Part shown: in pieces, positions 58,148 through 64,000 of the stretch | How the letters are laid out: each line of letters starts with the position of its first letter | Position numbering within the stretch: the first letter of the stretch is position 1 | From: Casuarina equisetifolia | Lineage: Eukaryota > Streptophyta > Magnoliopsida > Fagales > Casuarinaceae | DNA length: 64,000 nt | Direction: 5' to 3' | Assembly (NCBI GenBank): GCA_028551475.1 | Contig: CM052356.1 | Coordinates: forward strand, 10,257,884-10,321,883 | Translations under genes and position numbers: made by a program | The notes under the pieces: generated by a model | What the model saw: the letters and a program-made list of their open reading frames with translations, nothing else | Databases searched by the model: none | What the model was told of the DNA's origin: nothing

Positions 58148-61100
58148 TCATAGTCGTACACTCAACTCCAAAGCTTCATCAGGATCTCTGCAGTTCCTCA
58201 AGGCCGCTCTTATCTCCTTCAACATCTCGTTTATCCCAATGCCTTTCCTGCAAAATACAACATAAATGACGGAGTTACGCCGCTATTGGCACCAGAAAGG
58301 AGTACCGAGAACTTCTTGTTACAAGCACCACAAATTTCTTAACTTGTTCATCATAATATGACCTTTGTCCAACAAGAACTAAAATTTGCAAAAATACAAA
58401 AAGGTATAAAAACATGAAATACACCAGATCTTTATCTTTTTGAAATGAACAGGTTCTTAACATGTGACTTCCGGTCAGTACGAGTAAAAGATCAGAAAAA
58501 TCTCATTGGCTTTTGCACTTCCACAATTTGCATTAGGAGGAGGGTAATAAAAGAATAGCATACTTTTAAAAGTACAAAAGCAGCAAACGAGTCACCTGAG
58601 AATACTAATAAAGAGACCCCCATTTATGTGCGTTTAGACGCAAAGCATATAGATGCCGTAGGCCAAGGGACTCTAAAATCAGGGCATCTCTGATCATGGT
58701 GTGTCATACAGTAACTATGATCTGTAGTTACCTACTAATGAAACCTAAACATTGAGCTCTTCCTTACCAACCTCTTGACCAAAAGGAACAGAAAAGAAAG
58801 GTCATTTACTAATATTAAATAGGGGAGAGAAAAGGTCATTTGCATCAGAGTAGTTGCTGATAACCCCGTGCATTTACTGCATTTTCATATACCTCAACTG
58901 CTCAGCTTGAAAGGATGATGAGGCTATATAGATGCCGTAGGCCAAGTTCAGGTTTAACAAAAATAAAAAGATAAGATGGTGAAAAAGAGCACTCTGTTTT
59001 TTGTAAACTTAATGTGCAATACTAGTTATAGTAACATGAGCAAAACTATAATGAAAATATTGATAAACGAACAGCTTTTACTATGATGTGATTGTTTGAT
59101 CTTTAAAATTTGATAAAGCACTCAACCAAAAAACAAAAAAGGTTAAGTACAGAAAGATTCACTGAAAAAAGAAAAAGTGTCCTAGATGGTATAGTTGGCA
59201 GAAAAGGATTCCGCCAAAATGTAGAAGAGCATAACTCCAACAAAGGTCATACAGAATTCAAGATGAGGCAGCACATGAAGTTTAATTATTAGTAAACATA
59301 TAAAAAGCATTGTAATGTGCTTACAGAACACTAGCTCCTACAACAGCAAGAGGGCATGGATAGTCATCAATTTCTTTATCCTTTTTGTTTTTACTATGAA
59401 TCCCTGGAGAAGATACATCTGCATGTCCACCTTCAGGGAGAAATGGTTTAATAGCAGGATCAGGGCTTGCGTCTGGCTCAGCAGATATACCATCACTTCC
59501 AATCCTCTTTATTTCCTCAGTCAAAGATGGAAGCCTGTCCCTTGCCTAGAACAGTTATCCGAATAAAATCTTAAATCTAAGCAACATAAAAACTAAAGAG
59601 TCTACATTATGTAAGAATCACATATCAATAGTATTTAGGCAAACCAAGACGAAGAATAAATACCACACTCTTTCTTTCTTTTTTTCTTTCTTTTTTTATG
59701 AAAAAGAAGAAGAAGAAGAAAGAGAAGAAAAAAAAAAGAAGAAGTGGAAACTGCAAAACAAGAAATAGCGGGCAGATACCTCTGGAAGGTCAATCTTATT
59801 TAGCACAACAATGTACGGTCGTTCAAGGTAATCAGGATTATACATTCGCAATTCCTGCAAGACCATGAATATGTGGTTTATATGCAGAATATTAAAAGGC
59901 TAATACAAAGGAATAAGCAAATGATAACACATTCCCACATCTGAACATTTCAGCTTTTTTGCCTTACAAATGTGACCGCTTAAAATCATGATCCTAATTT
60001 GCCACTCAGCTTTACATACAACTCAAACCTTTGTGCTAGCAACTTTCTTCCATGAAACTTGATGCATAAAAAATTGTTAACAAGCAGCTTTTATGTTTAT
60101 TTTTCCTCTTTCTTGAAGATACTCCCTCAGGAATTAAAAAATTGTATGTCAAACATGTATCACAAAAATGTCTAAAGAGGGGATGGTTAACAAATGTTAA
60201 TGGTGCTTGATCTCCCAAGACTCAGGTACAAAAACCTGAAAATATAGATTATGATATGATCAACATCGCACATCTAGTGAATGTCAACTGAATAAGAACC
60301 TAATGCAAATTAGCAATCACACAAATTCCATGTAGACCAATCAATGCTGTCTGTTAAAATATGCAATTAGTACAATTACAGAAGGAAACACATACCTCTT
60401 TTACTGTTTTATAGTCATTTATAGGGTTTTCAGTAGCTGCATCAACAACATGGACCAATAGCCGAGTCCTCCTTAGGTGCCTCAGGAAATTGCGACCAAG
60501 GCCCTGAAGGATGACAAAGATTTCAAACTTACAAAATTGTAGCTTCATAGTAAGTAGGCAAGAGATGAAAAACACGCAATACCTTCCCCAGATGAGCACC
60601 TTCTATAAGACCAGGCAAATCAGCCAATGTTGCTTCGGATGAGTACATTCCAGCCCCTAAATTAGGATCACCGTCAAGGCGTCCCAGGTTTGGCATTAAC
60701 GTTGTGAAAGGATAATCAGCAATATCAGGTTTTGCGAAAGTAATGGCTGCCAGAAGGGTTGACTTTCCAGCATTTGGAAGTCCCTACAACAAGCGCAAGG
60801 AAACCTATAGTTATCTGAAAGACCATAATACTAGCTTACAGCAGCAATGATACTAATTTACTATTCTACCAATGAATGTGTTTTGCTTTATATACAAACA
60901 AAATACTATTAGTAGACAGCGATAACTTTATCATTGATATTGAAATGTAAAGAACTCTGTTGGGACTTCCTTCCCTGTTTTCCTTTTTTTTTTAATTTTT
61001 ATTGCACACAACCTCTACTACACAACTATACTAGGATCTGCCACGCAAAAGTTTCCTTATCAAAAATCATTAACCATTAATATAAGTAAACTGCATCATG

Positions 61101-64000
61101 CAAAAGTTTCCTACCCAAAAATCGTTAACAATTATGACAAACACAACTTGTAATGGAACCAAACCCTCCAGGTAAAAATCAGCAGTATAATCAAGCCACT
61201 CAAGCTACATTTTCACCACAATTACAATTTCACAGCCCTCAAGAGTTACAAAAGTTATTGCTCTCCAAACTGTATTCCCCAATTCTGAAAGAAACTTCAC
61301 AAAATTGTTTATATCACCTCATATTATCAGTAGGCTCAAAAAAGTCTAGCGGCTATTCCTTAACCCCAAAACAGTTCATTGGTCTTGCATTTGGATAGAA
61401 GAATATGTTGATCAAAGCATTGGGCAAAATGTTGAGTACGACAAGGCAGCTGCAACTGAAATCAAGACCAGGGAAAAGAGAATCCATCTGGTCTGGGAAA
61501 ATAATGATGTGCAAGTTTTCCAGATAAGTAAATTGACTAACCATTACTCCAAAGAGAAACAAAATCTCTAGGAAAAGACAAACCCATTAAGAACCATGGT
61601 GTAAAGATATGTAAACAAATAGAGAAATAATCAACACTTACAACTAAGCCAACATCAGCAACAACACGTAGAATCAACTCCAAACTAACCTCCTCCCCAG
61701 GTTGACCAAGAGTTAAAACCTGCAAGGTATTAGAAAATTTTAACACTTTTAGTATGTGTATCACTCATAAATCTTGACAACCCATAGAAGCTATAATTAT
61801 AGGTGAAGCAAAGGTTCAAAATATTCTCCATGACCAGGTTGTACAAGAAACACCCCCCCCCCCCCCCCTCCCCACCCAAAAAAAAACCAAAAAAAAGGAG
61901 AAGAAGAAAGAATTGCTAACGAGAATAGGATCTAAATTTAGCCATATGAAAGAATCGGAACTACTCATCTTCTCTTTTATTATTAAGTTGAACTGGAATA
62001 AGTGCATTTTAAACTAAAGATCACATCCTCCTCCATGTCATTATAACAGGAGGTGCAATTTGACCTCAAATTCATTGACAAGACACTCCACTTATGTCGT
62101 ACAGACTTGATTTACTAACCATGTTCAGTGTCTCCAGGAGGGGAAGAAAAGATTTTTTTCACCACTCTCACAAGGATTCAGTCGGCATTTGGTGAAGAAG
62201 ACAAGTCATGGGTACTTTGTCTAGACAGTTATGAAGATACTAGGCAAGAAGGTCTATCACAACTGCACATAACTTTATTTATTTATTTGGGCCTGAATTT
62301 ACTAAATTTAAGCTAATTTCGAGCCTTTTTACTTCCATGCTTAAAATATGTTTGTGAGTTCACAAAGGAAATGAATAGGAACGAAAGAAAATTTATTGTT
62401 GATCATTGAGGGTACAGCCATCGTTTCCCTCAACTAATCAGGGGTATGGAATACTCATCCCACATTTGAGTAAAAAGCAAGTAGGCAATGGAACAGAATT
62501 TGTGACCCGGGTTCTATCACTTTCCCCTTTTTTTTTTTTTTTTTTTTTTTAAACGCTTGAGGTGTAGAAAATGATAGTGTTCCACCTTTGCCGTCCATTC
62601 ACTTCTCATGGTTTACCTAGCCTTAGACAAGCCATTAAAGGTAACAAAATGAACTAATAGGATTTATCTTTCTCCCACAGCCCCTGCCAACTGCATTTTT
62701 TTATGTTAGGAACACTACCAAAAACACACATGCACATCAATCTTTCATCCACCACCCAATTTAACATATAAAATAGTTGCTTGACCCAATTTTGTTTTCT
62801 AAGTAAGGAGTGATTTCGTCTCACTACCAGGCATTTAATTCACAAGATGATCAGTTGATCACGCCCCCAAAAATATTTTCGATTAGATATTCCAAATTTC
62901 TTTTACAAAATAAGGTCAAAGAAGACAAAAAAAAATGAGCTTGAACATATCTTAATGGAGACCGACTAAACAAATATCAAATTAACAAACTAAATAGAAC
63001 TGACTTTTACCTTATCACTATCATCTCTCAATACATTTGTGGTCAAAGTCATCAACCTTTTCCTTTGATATTCTGGCAAATCTATCAAGCTAATCTGCAT
63101 TTTTAGAATAGAACAAAATAAAGAAAGGTTAGATGTGAACTACATGTTAATACTAATGACAAAAGTTACATTGTACACCCAAATGATAACCTATAGGCAT
63201 ATTGAACATGCACATAAAACCTTACCATTCTCAGGCCTATGGTTCAAAATCCTTTAATTCCCAACAAACTCAAACTTGACTGGGAAACATCTTAGAGCAG
63301 AATGAAGAAACTAACAAAAAAAAGAAAGAAATGGGAAACAAGCCACACACATCAATTGATTAACAAACGTGAAAAATGCTATGCACCTAATGTTACACTA
63401 AGATGAAAACACTAACACAAAAAAGGATTTCCTCACCCCTCCTTGTCCACCCCTTGCAACAAGGACCTCATCACCTGGACGTGCCAGATCAGCCAACAAT
63501 TTCCCTCGTTTACATTTCACAACCGTACCTGTCACATTAGCTAGCACACTAAGAAAAAACACGTGGAAGTTGCTACTTCTTCCAAATTTATGGATCTATA
63601 TTGATAATCCTATCACATACTCATCCTTGCTAAAACTTGGGAGAAAAGGAGAGGGTAGGGGGAGGGGAAGGGGGGTGGGTTTGCGTTGTTGTAACAACCT
63701 TCTAATAGGATACTCTCCACTATAATGTCCATTACATGCAATCAAAGATCTCTTAGACAAAATTAAGAACATAACATACAAACCTAAAGGCACAGGAATA
63801 CGCAAAGTTGGTGCAAGAAGTCCATTCTGCAACTGTGAAGTCAAAACACCCATTGCATCAACATTTCCACCCCGCTTTGCATTATACCGTCCTTTCTTGT
63901 GAAATTCCAATAATGTATCTTTTCCTTCATCAGCATATATTACTACATCACCCCCATGCCCACCCATAGGGAGGATAAGTGACCCATCAAAATCCCTTTT
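58148..64000 (-). CDS. OBGC: Chloroplast-type Obg GTPase (5' end beyond window)
   Basis: Nine exons on minus, read from high to low: 64000(open)-63784, 63528-63437, 63094-63011, 61719-61642, 60783-60583, 60503-60396, 59854-59780, 59545-59335, 58247-58148. All junctions have GT-AG signals and keep frame; the stop is TGA at 58150-58148. The product is the plastid Obg/CgtA family GTPase (plant ObgC/CPSAR1), linked by family to plastid ribosome and envelope function. The Gly-rich Obg fold ([18 protein letters not shown]) is followed by the G domain: P-loop [12 protein letters not shown] switch, [10 protein letters not shown] (G3), NKID (G4), ASVLKG (G5). The transit peptide and first exon(s) lie outside. 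A poorly conserved acidic insert sits in the exon at 59335-59545. The two broken copies O1 and O2 derive from this gene or a close relative. Confidence 0.93.
59680..59755. repeat. Pyrimidine/purine mirror tract in Obg intron
   Basis: CTTTCTTTCTTTTT-type run followed by (GAA)n/(AAG)n on the same strand, between exons at 59545 and 59780. It could form triplex-like structure. Confidence 0.7.
61853..61868. repeat. C16 homopolymer in Obg intron
   Basis: Sixteen C in a row, that is G16 in the Obg transcript, followed by further C-rich and A-rich runs. Length is likely variable. Confidence 0.85.
62528..62550. repeat. T23 homopolymer in Obg intron
   Basis: A T-run within a stretch (about 62500-62585) that the copies O1 and O2 lack, so probably part of a later insertion, perhaps a retroposon A-tail on the minus strand. 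Confidence 0.7.

Overview
The window is AT-rich nuclear DNA from a flowering plant, probably a eudicot. It has split genes with GT-AG introns, a DREB2-type AP2 transcription factor, a chloroplast-type Obg GTPase, a plant Ty3/Gypsy element with a tRNA-Asp primer site, and SINE-like sequences. No species can be named from sequence alone. Nothing bacterial (operons, ribosome binding sites, CRISPR) is present.

Only the right end looks like ordinary genes. A DREB2-type AP2/ERF gene lies on the minus strand at 55718-56572. The last nine exons of a plastid Obg GTPase gene lie on the minus strand from 58148 past the right edge. About 1.5 kb separates them. Bases 1-1340 hold nothing I recognise.

From about 1.34 to 55.4 kb the sequence is a mosaic of broken pieces of four host genes: (D) the 3' end of the DREB2 gene, in at least 16 copies; (R) the C-terminal helical-repeat part of a RUNKEL-type Fused/ULK4-like kinase, in 6 copies; (H) a two-RRM hnRNP-like gene split into 5' and 3' halves, 3 copies of each; (O) the front part of the Obg gene with its introns, 2 copies. 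Recurrent non-coding blocks join them. I call these E (AT-rich, with an internal ~80-bp minisatellite), F (contains a tRNA-SINE-like piece), G (native DREB2 3' flank), V and W.

The order is hierarchical. A basic unit R - E - H3' - F - D - E - H5' - E - G/D - E repeats three times, beginning near 6.56, 24.84 and 32.11 kb. The last two are near-identical tandem copies offset by 7277 bp. A larger block R - D - E - O - G/D appears twice (18.78-23.1 and 40.98-46.56 kb). The left end (about 3.0-5.07 kb) is inverted relative to the rest, giving a ~2-kb inverted repeat that carries RUNKEL sequence.

Younger elements are nested in the mosaic. These are a pol-less Gypsy element that has lost its 3' LTR (6756-11434), a 603-bp LTR-like replacement (34530-35132), a 1-kb element with perfect 58-bp inverted ends holding an LTR flanked the wrong way round by PBS and PPT (35576-36599), and SINE-like insertions. 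The mosaic is best read as pseudogenic. Its likely biological interest is as a source of antisense or hairpin RNA against the parent genes, and as a record of how local genes are shuffled.
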